Source of the DNA: Austropuccinia psidii
Lineage: Eukaryota > Basidiomycota > Pucciniomycetes > Pucciniales > Sphaerophragmiaceae
Direction: 5' to 3'
NCBI GenBank assembly: GCA_023105745.1
Contig: JALGQZ010000009.1
Location: 9,770,937-9,834,936 of the forward strand
DNA length: 64,000 nt
Below, piece by piece: positions 53,605 through 64,000 of this stretch (position 1 is the stretch's first letter; every line of letters begins with the position of its first letter). The notes below the pieces were generated by a model. It ran no database searches. It had not been told where the DNA came from and saw only the letters and a program-made list of their open reading frames with translations. The position numbers and the translations under genes were made by a program.

Positions 53605-55628
53605 TGTGAGCCTTTGAGATATGACCACATACCCAATAAGGTCACAAAAAGACTCAGAACAATTATACCTTTAATATAATTATATTAAAATTACTTAGAA
53701 TAATTATACATTAAGAATAGTTACTTAAATATACAAAAAATAGCATAAATTGGTACAAAAATTGGTTTAACTTAAAAACCAATGAATGAACATGTAAAAT
53801 AAATTATACCATTGGATTCCCCATGGAAAAATACACATATACCATTTTTATGGCATATCTGTAAGGTCAATATTTAAGGAATTATAAGGTATAATACCTT
53901 ATAAAAATCGTAAAACCTTATTTATCTCAAAAACTAATGAAACAACATGTGGAATAAATTGTACCAGTGGATTCCCCATGAAATTCCACACATAAAACAA
54001 TTAATAAGCTAATTTCCAATGTTAATACCTAAGGAATTATCCTGAATATATGCACTTTTTTGGTCAACGCATATATTTAAGGATCATAGCTAATATCTTC
54101 TAAACTATACATGATAGAATGATGAACCAAAAATAAAGTTACCACGTAATTACTGTAAGAACACAGATATGAACTTTATTTTACAAATTATAAACAAGGT
54201 TAAAACCTATGATGAATTATTGATAAAAATCAACAGAGCTGTTGACCACTTTGTTGTGAAAGTGTTCCAAACTTAAAAAAAAGTATACAGTTGGATTCTA
54301 CTAGTTTATTCGTGAAGAATGATGTAATTTTTATTATTAAATTCAGGGTATAACCCCCTGAAATCAAGGTTTGAAGTTTAAAATATTGAATTTCGACAGA
54401 AAAGATGAGTTACAAGAAAAATCATCAAAATTAGAGTTTTGATGATGTAATGAAGAGCTCTTGGCAGCATAATAAGGTTATGTCAGGCTATCAGAATTCA
54501 CTCTATGAATTTCTGTAGCGTGTAAATCTTAAAAGTTATTGAGGATCAAAGTTTGAGCTTAATTTGAGCAGTTATGATCACATACTGTAACCTTAATTTA
54601 AGCTTAACAGTCTTAAGAGTGATAAAATGGGGGAATACTATTAGTTTATGATTGAAACTAATAAAATCCACGAAATTTGGGGTTCTGCCAAGCCTCTGAT
54701 GTCATCAAACTTAGAGTTATAGTGATAACTCTAAATAATGGTGTAATAATGATGTAATATGGTTTGATCATGATGTAATCACCCTCAAACCTTAAAATAT
54801 TGATCAATTCCAGTGGATATGATCAGTACACGTCTACTAGAAGCCTGTTGGACTCTAGGAGGGAGGTATTTACTATAAATAGAGCTCTTTTTACTCTATT
54901 TACCCCTCAGACGCATCAAAAACATTAAATCAATTAAATAAAAGGTAATTTCTTTATTCTTTATATATAAAACTCTTATATTATTAAAGAACAAAGACCA
55001 TCTTAATATTAATCACTATTTTTACGTGATTAAATCAATTCTTTAATTGTTTTTGTCATAAATCTCTCTATAAACTCATTTCCACGTAAAATCAAGAAAT
55101 TTAATAATTTTCTTTATTTTTTATTGTAAATACAATTTGAAAAAGTTGTATTATATTCTTTTGGCGTAAAATATCTCAAAATTATTATTTTAAGTGTTAA
55201 AAGTAGGTTATTTCATCTTATTATAATAATGTCTCTCTTATTATTACTCTTAATAATTCTTAATTAATATAAATAGTATTTATATTAATATATAACTTTA
55301 ATATTAGTAATATTGTTGTTATTAATTGTTTTTTATTTATAAAAAACAGTTTTTTACGCCTTTATTATTTGTTGGTAACAATAATAAAGAGCTTTATAAT
55401 ATATTAATTATTTTATATTAATATATTATTTATAATATTATAATTTCATATAATATTAATTATATTATTATATTTATTTAATAATATAATATTTTTACGC
55501 CATAATAATAATATTTCTTTATTATTATTATTATTTTAATCTTATTTATTTCAATTATAAGGACATTCAGAGTACAATAAGTAATAAATTAGTAATTTTT
55601 ACTTATTGTTTCATAGTCAAACCTTACA
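53605..55628 (+). mobile_element. Solo LTR, Gyp-C type, inside the Gyp-A solo LTR
   Basis: 2024 bp, tgtgagcctttgag ... tcaaaccttaca, perfect target duplication ccaca (53600-53604, 55629-55633). It hit the central palindrome of the Gyp-A U3 hairpin. Good TATA box tataaatag at 54874-54882. It is very similar over its length to the reverse complement of 28918-30937. AT-rich 3' third with ggcgtaaaa/ttttacgcc motifs. No gene. Confidence 0.92.
54874..54882 (+). promoter_or_regulatory. TATA box of the Gyp-C-type LTR
   Basis: tataaatag in 'tactataaatagagctc'. The same box is present in reverse orientation near 29665. Transcription would begin about 30 bp downstream, near 'acccctcagacgc'. Confidence 0.5.
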
Positions 55629-56670
55629 CCACATCTGAGCCCAATACAGGGCATACAGGCTGTTTGTAAACCACAAGCCAGTCCTGGAGGGTGAAAAAAC
55701 TTCACTTCCTCTACGTGGAAAGGTCTAGCACCCTTTCCACCCCATTTCAGGATGAAAAGGAGGCTTTTAACAGCCAGAATTGTATCCTCGTCCTGCTCTT
55801 GAATACCCTACGTAGTAAACTGTCAAAAACAGTTTTAATCTTGGGTAATAATCAGGTATACTCTTAATTTAAAGTATTGTACTTATTATTATTGTAACCC
55901 AACAGGTAAAGCTGCACCCAGGGCTTTCAACAGCGCTCACCACCACTATATTCCTTATAGTAAAGCCCTCTTATTATTAAATTAAACCATCTTTAACCCT
56001 TATAAAAGTATTTTAAACTATTTTCTACGTGTCACAGTCATAGTTTTAGTTGTAAATGGCCTTATTAACACTTCAACATAGACTCATCCTGACAGAGGTG
56101 TTTTGTATAGTTTAGAAGTTATGAGGAATTGATGTATTTTCACTTGAATTCAATTGAATTTTCAAAATGTGTGCGTGTATTACATAAGTGAACTTTGATT
56201 TACATATGAGTTGTCAATTATTACAGTAGTGTACTCCAAGACTCAATTGAATGACATATGTAAACTGTAAGTATAATACATTATGAGGAATTAAAGGAAA
56301 AAATAAATTGGAAAGATTAAATGGGGGGAAAGGAACTCTAGCTCTAAGGGGGAGCCAGACCCCAAAATCCTTGCTGGCAGGCATGAGATATCAAAATCCA
56401 AGCAAATGTTCATCACTTTTGGCCTGGAATTGATTCACAGGGTCTGTGACTCAATTGATGATGAAGTTTTGATACCAACCAGGGCAGTTTTAATTGTTCC
56501 CAAGAGGGTAAAACTACCCTTAAGATAAAAAGAATCTTAGTAAAAACAGCTTTAACTGGTTTTTACGCCTCTGACACACATTCTGACGTGTTTTGAAGGC
56601 TCTAGGCCTGGTATTGCTATAGTAATGGCTGATTTAAGGGTCTATAATGGCTAAAAACAGCAAAAAATGC

Positions 56671-57239
56671 CTAAAACCAGCCCTTTTTTGGTTTAAACCA
56701 GGGTTCAATGATGCCATAATTGGCTTTTCTGTGGTCAGAGTTTTTCCCACCACTGACAAGAGTAAATTTTCCTTTTGGAGTAAGAAAATTGATTGCTATA
56801 AAAGAATGTCTTCTTTGCCCCACTTTCAGCTTCATGTTAGAATCTTTTCCTTTTATAATTAGTTTAAACACTGTCAAATCAATCACTAAAAGATTCCAAC
56901 CACCCTTTGCATATAATTTGGAACCTTTTGGCCACGTGAAAAAATCATTATAATCATTGTTTGTAACTCTTATAATTTTTTTTACCCTTGAACCACCCCA
57001 AAAGTGAATTAAAGCATCTTTCATCACTCTTAAATTTGTCACTTTGTTTCCAAATTCATTCTGGTCACTTTCCGGCATTTTTTCTCTTTAAATATCTTTT
57101 TAAAGACTTTGTTCTTTAATTCATTGCTTTCAGTTCTTTTCTCAATTAATTCCAATTGAAATTGCTCTTTCAGACATTTCTTTTGTAGCCTTAAATATCT
57201 CTTGTAGAGTATTTTTGGATAAATCTTTATTGTTGGCAA
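56671..57239 (-). other. Antisense open frames in the Gyp-C LTR
   Basis: The minus strand has a 135-codon frame (57078-56671), preceded by a 66-codon frame (57239-57039, no ATG) in another phase. The two overlap at a run of six A (about 57072-57077), where one base would fuse them. The first is Lys/Arg/Glu-rich with a 'YKRYLRLQKK' string. The second alternates hydrophobic strands with Lys ('WNLLVIDLTVFKLIIKGK'). I recognise neither. They could be captured coding sequence or chance in AT-rich DNA. Confidence 0.3.
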
Positions 57240-57414
57240 AACAATAAATTCTTATTATATTATTGTTTTATACTTAAAAAGTTAAAAACAATAAAATTGG
57301 CGTGTTTTCTCCTTAAAAATACTATTTCTTACTATTTTTAAACAATTTTAACTTATACAAATTTTGAGGACAGGAAAAGTACTTGATATTTTATCAAAGT
57401 TTCATATCCATACC

Positions 57415-57432
57415 TTACATTTGGGGGCCCAG
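57415..57432 (+). promoter_or_regulatory. Putative primer-binding site, Gyp-C
   Basis: tttgggggcccagcggtg directly after the LTR end at 57414, in line with the sites of Gyp-A and Gyp-B. Confidence 0.6.
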
Positions 57433-57568
57433 CGGTGATATTTCACCTGTGAAATATTTTTTTACTCTTTTTTTAATACTTTTTCTTATATTGAAAAATT
57501 TAAAAAACATATAAAAAATACTTATAATTCAAAAAATCCATGAAAGAATAGTTTTTTTCATATTATAA

Positions 57569-57644
57569 GTGAGGCTTATATTTGTATTTATTTTTTTGAA
57601 ATACCTTTTTTCACTTAATTAGTTGGATTTTTCATTAATTTTAG
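57569..57644 (+). other. Possible leader intron of Gyp-C
   Basis: The donor gtgagg follows 'tattataa', the same exon end as in Gyp-A. The acceptor is attaattttag at 57644. The joined codon would be A+TT, in frame with the following gag ORF. This is one base away from the AUG formed in Gyp-A. Confidence 0.45.
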
Positions 57645-58532
57645 TTTCTTACAACGTGGTAAGACAAGATAACATTGAAACAGCCTCAACAGTTACCAGC
57701 ATTATTCCTGCCAGTACTGTTATTGTCACTCAGAATAATCAACCTGAACCAATTTCCTCTGAATTAATTAGCTTGGATATAAGTAATACTCTTCAGAAAG
57801 CTAATAATTTGGCCAATAGTAAGTTTTTTGCCATAAAATTACTATTTCAAAGCTTTTTAATCATGAAATATGGCTTCAACCATATCAGGAGCCAGCTATA
57901 ACCCCTCAAGAAGCTCCCAGAAAGGTCAGAGACGTGATTATGGCACAAACCAATCAGTTACAGAAGGACAAGGGTCAGTTGATGACCTCCAAATTAATAA
58001 ATTGTGTCATTCTGAAGCTGATAAACTTTTTTACCTCCCAAAAGAGCTGACACCACCACAAGAAGCCTCAGTGAACATTTAAAAAGTCATCCAGAATGCT
58101 TACAACAATGCATTGCTGCACAAGGAGTACCAGATCCATGCATATCTGTGGAAAAACTGCATGAATTCTTACCTGACTGTGAGAAAATTTCTGGGCCATC
58201 CCAACACTTTCAAGTTACTCAATGGATGGCATCCATTGATGGAAAAGAACAACATTATGCTCTTAACAGCAGCATGGAGGAAAAACAACCCTCTAACACC
58301 CAAGCAAGTGCCAAAAACAGCCCCAGTGGCAAGCAGAAGCAATTCCAACGTGAAGAAGCAGCCACAAGCTCAGAAAAAGGGCAAAGGAAAGGCACCAGCC
58401 ACAAAATCTTACAGCCAGGGCTACAGGATTCCAAAGATTCAACAGGATGCCATGGAAAATGTATTTCAGATGGCCAGAACAATGATGGACCTACAGAAGA
58501 AGGAGGAAGCCAGATTAAGATATCAGAAATGA
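57623..58532 (+). pseudogene. Gyp-C gag, first ORF
   Basis: Open from the acceptor at 57645 to a donor gtaagt at 57819; a 70-nt intron 57819-57888 (acceptor atatcag) joins it in frame to 'RASYNPSRSSQKGQRRDYGT'. It runs on through a TAA at 58079-58081 to the stop at 58530-58532. The last part is Lys/Gln-rich ('KKGKGKAPATKSYSQGYRIP'), then 'DAMENVFQMARTMMDLQKKE'. Function within Gag unknown. The stop overlaps the ATG of the next ORF (ATGA, 58529-58532). Confidence 0.6.
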
Positions 58533-59460
58533 TTTCTGATATTTTTGATTCTATCCCAGAATTTTATGAAGCTATAACTGATGTAAAAAGTCATATTTCT
58601 GATAAAAATTCATCAGTTTGTAACAATCTTAAAACAAATAACTTGATTCTGAGCCAAATCAATGAAACACTTATGTGTTTTGAAAACATTTCAAGAACAA
58701 TTAAAAAATTCAATAATGATAATTATATTGGAAATAAGATAAATGAACAATCTGCCATTATTAAAGAATTAACAGACAAATATTCTAAATTCAATATTGA
58801 CAACATAATTGAAACGAGAATTGAGCAAGCCATAAATATTATCAAGACAGATAACAAGAAAGTCCTTGATGACATTTCAAATTCATTCACTGAAGTAAAG
58901 ACATATACCATTGCCTTGAAAAGGTGTTTTGATGCTTCACAAGAAGAAGTATCAAAATTATCAAGAAATTGAATCAAGTCACTGCTGATAATACAAGACA
59001 GACAGAGTTATGGCAAGAACTGACACATAAAGAAGACATGTATAAAATTGAAGTACTAAATTTAATACAAGCCTTCCAACATGAATACAAAAATTTCCAA
59101 AGGTGTCGAAACAGTAAAATGAATGATATTGAACAAATACTGAACACCTTACCAAGAATGTCTACACCTCTGAATCAAAATGCGGGCAAAAGAATTCCAA
59201 ATCCACAAGTATTGGATTCTGATAATTCACAATTCAAAAATGAATTTTCAACCTCTTTTCATAACATGGAACCATTAATGGGTCAAGCACTTTTGAAAGA
59301 AGTACCAAAACTTAAAGAATGGCCTCACCTCAGTGGTGAAGGAGAATATGACCATATGGAATTCATCAGAGGAATTGACATGATTAAAGAATATTTTGAA
59401 TTACAGAAAGATTTAACACCTTGTTTACCAGATCAGCTCACAGATGGTATATTAAATTAA
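58529..59460 (+). pseudogene. Gyp-C gag, coiled coil and capsid-like part
   Basis: ATG at 58529 opens a frame of Ile/Asn/Lys-rich, coiled-coil-like sequence to the TGA at 58970-58972. Sequence continues in another phase at 58969-59460 ('QVTADNTRQTELWQELTHKE', 'LPRMSTPLNQNAGKR'), then 'EWPHLSGEGEYDHMEFIRGI', the Gag motif shared with Gyp-A and Gyp-B. A further break near 59400 loses part of the capsid. Confidence 0.8.
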
Positions 59461-59965
59461 GACAAGCACATGGACACCAAAGTTGGACTTGGTGGAAAAC
59501 CCAAATTACCAACAAATGAGCCAATGATGCTTGGAGTTTTAAAGTGGAAACAGCCTTTTAATCTTCCAAATTTAATGCTGATAAACACAAAGCTTTACCA
59601 TGGTTTTGCCAAAAAAACACAGATTAACAGCATTGTGTCCTGACATGTCAGAATTTATGATCCACAGAAAGATTTCGAGACAATGTGGAGGTGACTTAGA
59701 GAATTCTGTCATAAGCAGGACTCCTGAAAAATTCTCAGCAGAAGATATTATTAATATATTAGAAGTAGTAGCCACCAGAAGCAAGATTGGTTCTAGTAGG
59801 GTGAATCTCAAAGCAAAGTTTAATACACCTTGGAAAGATTCTGTGGACAAAAATCCCAAATGAAATTCTAATAATGTTAAATATAAACCTGCAGATATAA
59901 TCAGAAAGCTCCATATTTGCCAAAGCACCACCCACGTAGCCAATACATGTCCAAAAAGGGGGAAA
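59461..59965 (+). pseudogene. Gyp-C nucleocapsid region
   Basis: The 59600-59863 frame contains 'MSEFMIHRKISRQCGGDLEN', matching 2077-2130 of the left fragment. The knuckle near 59905-59950 reads L-H-I-C-x4-H-x4-C, with Leu at the first Cys. A stop at 59861-59863 lies before it. Confidence 0.75.
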
Positions 59966-60772
59966 ATGAATGAAATTTATATTGAAAAAGAACCTTATGT
60001 TGAAAAAGACAATAATATTGAAGAAAATTCAGATGATAAGTCATCAATATTTTCTGAATCCTCAAAGGATATAGATAATATCAATTCCACCTTTGACATC
60101 ATGGAATCCTATTCCCACTTGCCACAATTAAGCAATGGTAAACTTGATTTGTCAAAAATTCAAGATGCACAACTTATGAAAACCAAACCAAACAGGGGAA
60201 AAAGCTATACAACTGGTAACTCCTGTATAACAGAAGTGGTAATTAATAACAAACCCACTAAGCGTTTACTTGACCCAGGAGCCTTCTGCTCTTGTGTTGG
60301 AAAATCCTTTCTTAAGCCTTGTGTACCAAATTTTGCAAACCACTTGTTACCAATTGATGGCATAAAATTCAATAGTGCAAGTAATCCAATGAAAGCATTG
60401 GGAATCTTTGAGACCAATATCATATTCCCACTTATCAATGGAAATTTAGGAATCACTGTTGAATTTGTTGTTATGGAAAATTGCTCTAGTACCCATTTTA
60501 TGTTGGGAAATGACTATTTGATTATGTATGGAATAGACTTACACAACAACAAAGATAAATACTTTACTATTGGCAACAATAAGAATCAAAAATTTGCTTT
60601 TTTACCATTTAAAAGACAAATTACAGTAAGTAAAGTAGCAGTAGTCAAGTTAGAGCTGGAAATATTCAAATCTGAACAGACAAATGAAGCTGAAATAAGC
60701 ATTCATCTGACTGATAATAAGGAAAATGAACTTTCTGCCCTTTTATATGACCACAGAGGAGCATTTGAATAA
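59966..60772 (+). pseudogene. Gyp-C protease
   Basis: 268 codons, the best kept part of this copy. Acidic linker, 'KLDLSKIQDAQLMKTKPNRG', then the retropepsin with LDPGAFCSCVGK: Asp-Pro-Gly instead of Asp-Ser/Thr-Gly, as in the left copy at 2709. It ends with a TAA at 60770-60772 in frame with the RT that follows, so only one nonsense codon separates them. Confidence 0.85.
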
Positions 60773-61731
60773 GAGAAAGAACCTTTGGGAGCAATTATTG
60801 GTCATGAAGTTGACATCATCCTTTATTTTGAGAGACCTTATCCACCACTCTTAAGAAGACCTGCATATCCAGCAAGTCCTAAAACAAGAGAAGGTTTAGA
60901 ACCTCATATTAAAGAACTTTTAGATCTTGGTGTAATAAGCAAGGTTGGCCATAATGAGGAAGTGGAAATAACTACAGCAGTCAAAGTGGCATGGCATAAT
61001 GGAAAATCTAGAATGGCTGGGGACTTTAGAGCTCTGAATACTTACACTGTTCCAGACAGATACCCAATACCAAAAATCCAAATTGATCTTACCCAGACAT
61101 CGCAAGCAGTATATATATCCACTATGGATTCCCTTAAAGGATTTCATCAGAATGTGGTGACACCAAGAACAAGAAAATACTTGGAGATTATTGTTCATTG
61201 TGGAGTATATGAATATTTGAGTATGCGTTTTGGTATCAAGAATGCACCTTTACACTTCCAAAGAATGATGAATAAAATCTTCCCTGAAGATCTTTCAGAA
61301 GGATGGTTAATCATTTACATTGATGACATTATTGTCTGTTCCAAAACTTGGGAAGAACATATGTACAGATTATCCAGAGTTTTGACAAAAATCCAATCTG
61401 TCAACATGAAAATTTCCTTCAAGAAATTCCATTTTGAATTCAAAGAGCTTAAAGAACTGGGACATGTAGTATCTGGTTTATCCCTTGGAATTGACAAACC
61501 CAACAATGCAGCAGTATTTCTGAAACCTATGCCTCAGAATAAGAAAGAAATCCAGTCATTTTTGGGGTTTGCAGGATATTACAGGCAACATATTAAAGAT
61601 TTTGCATCCATAAAAAGACCTCTTTATAAATTATGTTACAAAGACACATTATTTGAAATGACTGTGGACAGAGTCAGAGCCTTTGAATCTCTGAGACAAG
61701 CCTTGACCACTGCTCCACTCTTCAGAACCTC
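60773..61731 (+). pseudogene. Gyp-C reverse transcriptase, truncated
   Basis: In frame with the protease. '[20 protein letters not shown]', '[20 protein letters not shown]', '[12 protein letters not shown]', '[20 protein letters not shown]', then the catalytic YIDD at about 61318-61329, '[20 protein letters not shown]' and 'ALTTAP'. RT motifs are intact. The gene is cut at 61731 before RNase H by the third Gyp-A LTR. Confidence 0.9.
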
Positions 61732-63135
61732 TGTCAGCCTGTGACTCAAACCCAGAGCACAAGCATGACAGCTAAAATACCATAAACCAATGGTACAGCC
61801 AAAATACCACCAAAACATGGAGCTGAGCCAAATTAGCTCAAAAGGTATCAAAAGAAAGAGGAAACTCACCTCTTTCTGAAAATATAAGTCCCATCACCAT
61901 AGGACAAGAAATAACAAAGTTATTCCTGCTCAAAGTTATTGCTGAGCATAAACCTTAATTTTCACCTCTCATCTCAAATCTAGAAGGAGAGGCTCAACCC
62001 CATCAAATGGGTATTCAAAATGAAGCTCTAAGCCAGGGCTATCTAATGGTTCTAGCCAAACTGAGCTAGAACAAGTATTACTTGAGTTATGGTCAAATTC
62101 AGACCAAATAAGGGTGAACAAAACATTCACCTCTCATCTAGCTTTTGCAGTTTTAGTGTGAGATACCTAAAGTGGGGTCTTTTTGGAAAGAGCACAATCA
62201 GGGCTATCTGATGGTGCCACTACAACAGAAGTTATTGGCCAAACAAGCTTAATACAGCTTTTGCCCAGACCACGCCAATGTACAAAAATGCTTGTACATG
62301 GGATAACTTTGTCATATTTAATGATAACCATGTCAAGTTGGGTACCATTGTGTATAGCTCATACAGAGCTATTCAATGAACCAACTTTGAGCTTGATATC
62401 TCAAAAACGGACAGAGTTATGACCATTTTAAGGTAAAAATCCCACCTGCTGTCAGATACAGCCTTACCATGGGATAGTATCCCATAACCATGAATATGAG
62501 GTGTTAAATAGACAAAGAAGCATGTTTTTACTTCAATAACTCATATGTCAGTCAATACTGGGGTCCCATACAGTTTCTGTACAGCATTCTACGCGTCATA
62601 CACGTCAGAATCAGGCTGTGAGGTCCCCAAATGAAAATTTTCACCCTGTATTGGTGAAATCCGCCCAGATGTGGTTGCAAAACCACATCTGAGCCCAATA
62701 CAGAGTATACAGGCTGTTTGCAAACCACAAGCCTGTCATAGCGAGTGAAAAATCTTCACTTCCTCTACGTGGAAAGGTCTAGCAGCCTTTCCACCTCAAT
62801 TTCAGGATAAAAGGAGGGCTCTTCACAGCCAAAAAACCTTTCCTCATCCTGCTCTTGAATAACCTACGTAGTAAACTGTCAAAAACAGTTTTACTCTTGG
62901 TTAATAATCAGGTATAATTATAAACTTAATTATTGTAACCCAACAGATAAAACTGCACCCAGGGCTTTCAGCAGCGCTCACCACCACTATATTTCCATAG
63001 TAAAGCCCTTAAAATCTCAATTCAATCATCTTTTATCAACCTTTTATCTTAAAAACTCTATTTTTTACCGTGTCACAATCATAGTTTTAGTTGTAAATAG
63101 CCTTATTACCTCTTCAACATAGACTCAGCCTGACA
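61732..63135 (+). repeat. Gyp-A 5' LTR, third copy
   Basis: 1404 bp, tgtcagcctgtgac ... gactcagcctgaca. It keeps the ACGTCA motifs (about 62592-62608), the hairpin (62643-62705) and the TATA-like gataaaag near 62805. Confidence 0.93.
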
Positions 63136-63181
63136 TTTTGGGGGCCTGGCCATGTTTTAAATCTTTTTTTGGACCTTATAA

Positions 63182-63731
63182 GTAAGTCTTTTCTCTCTTT
63201 ATGACTTATTAACCAGTGTTTTATCTTTTTTTAGGCGTAATTTCTCTATTTAAAAATATATTTTATATATATTTATCCTTTTTTATATATATACTCATAT
63301 TATAAGAGTATTTTTCACGTGGCTAATACCCACTGAATATAACTATTTTTGGCGTGTTTTGTATATAAAAACACATAAGCCATCAATAAGTCCTGTATTC
63401 TTGACTGAATAAGGACACCTCTGACTGAAAAACCATCAGTTGAGGTGTGGATTAAGTGTATTGTTAACTCAATAACACTTATACAAAAACCACTTGTACA
63501 GAATACATCTGAAAACCACAAGTGTATCTGTGGGATACTGGCACACAAACAGTGTGACAGGGTACCAAAAGCTGTAATTCTGACGTGGAATTGTTGATTC
63601 AATTACACTGTCATTATACAGGGCACATTGTAGTAACATACAAGCCCATAGGCGAATCTTAGACGTGCAGAACCAGCATTTTTAAGAAGTCTTAACTGAC
63701 ATAAGTCCTCCCTTTTCTGGCTTGATTTCAG
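63182..63731 (+). other. Leader intron, third Gyp-A copy
   Basis: gtaagt after ccttataa (exon end A63181); acceptor ttgatttcag at 63731, exon opening tggaagaaaa. The junction again makes AUG. Exon 1 of this copy has one upstream ATG (63152) followed at once by TTT TAA. Confidence 0.65.
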
Positions 63732-64000
63732 TGGAAGAAAATTACATCCCACTTGAGACCCAGTCACAGGCCAACACACCAGTGAGACCCTCAGAACCAG
63801 AGGGCAGCAAGGGCAAAGGAAAGAGGCACAGTGAAGGTCTCATCACAGCCAAGAAGTGGACACCAATAGCCACTCAGAGAAGTAGAAAACCACGAAACTC
63901 TGCATCCATACAAGGTAAACCAACCTTAACCACTTGTACAGGAAAGATTACAATTATTAACCCAGTTGTAACTTCCAAAGGCAAACTGCCCAAGTCAGCA
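63732..64000 (+). CDS. gag: Gyp-A gag exon 2, partial
   Basis: Open to the window end, in frame with the AUG made by joining A63181 to TG63732-63733. It matches exon 2 of the second copy (39707-39986) with a handful of changes, none of which adds a stop. The basic Ser/Thr/Lys/Pro-rich N-terminal Gag segment. The remainder of gag and pol lie outside. Confidence 0.7.

Larger units (their letters stand above)
52635..56094 (+). mobile_element. Solo Gyp-A LTR with a solo LTR inside
   Basis: tgtcagcctgtgac ... gactcatcctgaca, perfect target duplication gaggt (52630-52634, 56095-56099). Without the inner insertion it is about 1431 bp, a normal Gyp-A LTR. No internal region: the element was lost by LTR-LTR recombination, or so it is usually explained. 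Confidence 0.93.
52123..57414 (+). repeat. Gyp-C 5' LTR, split by a solo Gyp-A LTR
   Basis: It starts tgtgagccttagagg at 52123 inside the Gyp-B RT and ends catacctta-ca at 57414 in front of a PBS-like site. Without the insertion (52635-56094 plus one gaggt) it measures about 1827 bp. Start and end motifs equal those of the solo LTRs at 28918, 31013 and 53605, and 'caccattggattcc' is shared with the last. The reading as one LTR is an inference. Confidence 0.7.
52123..61731 (+). mobile_element. Gyp-C element, 5' LTR to RT
   Basis: LTR, PBS-like site, gag, protease and RT in order, truncated at 61731 by the third Gyp-A. The base pairs before its start are catgg (52118-52122); the matching target copy would be outside the window. 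Gyp-C contains the nested solo LTRs 52635-56094 and 53605-55628. Confidence 0.8.
61732..64000 (+). mobile_element. Third Gyp-A copy, 5' end only
   Basis: LTR, PBS-like site, leader and part of gag exon 2, collinear with 37674-39986 and very similar. Inserted in the Gyp-C pol after acctc (61727-61731). It leaves the window at 64000. Confidence 0.93.

Overview
What it is. The window (about 35% GC by eye) holds no single-copy host gene that I can recognise. It is a stack of nested Ty3/gypsy-type LTR retrotransposons plus one DNA-transposase relic. From memory, unchecked, I recognise several polyprotein stretches (the CpG-free gag-pol, the Sushi-like gag-pol, the transposase relic and the antisense ORF) as close to repeated 'hypothetical proteins' of the myrtle rust fungus Austropuccinia psidii. 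A rust fungus (Pucciniales) with a bloated, TE-filled genome is my best inference. Fungal GT-AG introns of 68-70 nt agree.

Working family names used below: Gyp-A (LTR about 1.42 kb, TGTCAG...CTGACA, chromodomain pol), Gyp-B (LTR about 0.9 kb), Gyp-C (LTR about 1.8-2.1 kb, TGTGAGCC...TTACA), Gyp-D (Sushi/Tf1-like, LTR 764 bp).

Layout. 1-9.3 kb: end of a Gyp-D LTR, a broken Gyp-C gag-pol fragment between two inverted arms, then a broken minus-strand CACTA/Plavaka-like transposase. 9.4-37.7 kb: an old minus-strand Gyp-D copy (D2) is the host layer. Into its 3' region went a minus-strand Gyp-A (11076-35841, TSD taggg), which was itself hit by Gyp-D (D1, 13919-23282), a shortened LTR element E (23451-25365, TSD gaaga) and two solo Gyp-C-type LTRs (28918-30937 and 31013-33108). 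37.7-47.4 kb: the best preserved element, Gyp-A on the plus strand (TSD ttcca), with a spliced gag and an uninterrupted 1291-residue pol. 47.4-52.1 kb: Gyp-B, cut after its RT YIDD motif by Gyp-C (52123 on). The Gyp-C 5' LTR contains a solo Gyp-A LTR (TSD gaggt), which contains a solo Gyp-C-type LTR (TSD ccaca): four layers. 61.7 kb to the end: a third Gyp-A, inserted in the Gyp-C RNase H region and running out of the window.

How the parts work. LTRs supply promoter, polyadenylation and integration ends. Gag packages RNA. Pol gives protease, reverse transcriptase, RNase H and integrase, with a C-terminal chromodomain in Gyp-A and Gyp-D. Most copies are dead. The most interesting signal is in the Gyp-A leader: removing a 549-nt intron with near-perfect splice signals creates the gag AUG (last exon-1 base A joined to TG), behind a leader with no AUG. 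A second 68-nt intron then links two frames into one gag. Gyp-C shows the same layout with one base changed.
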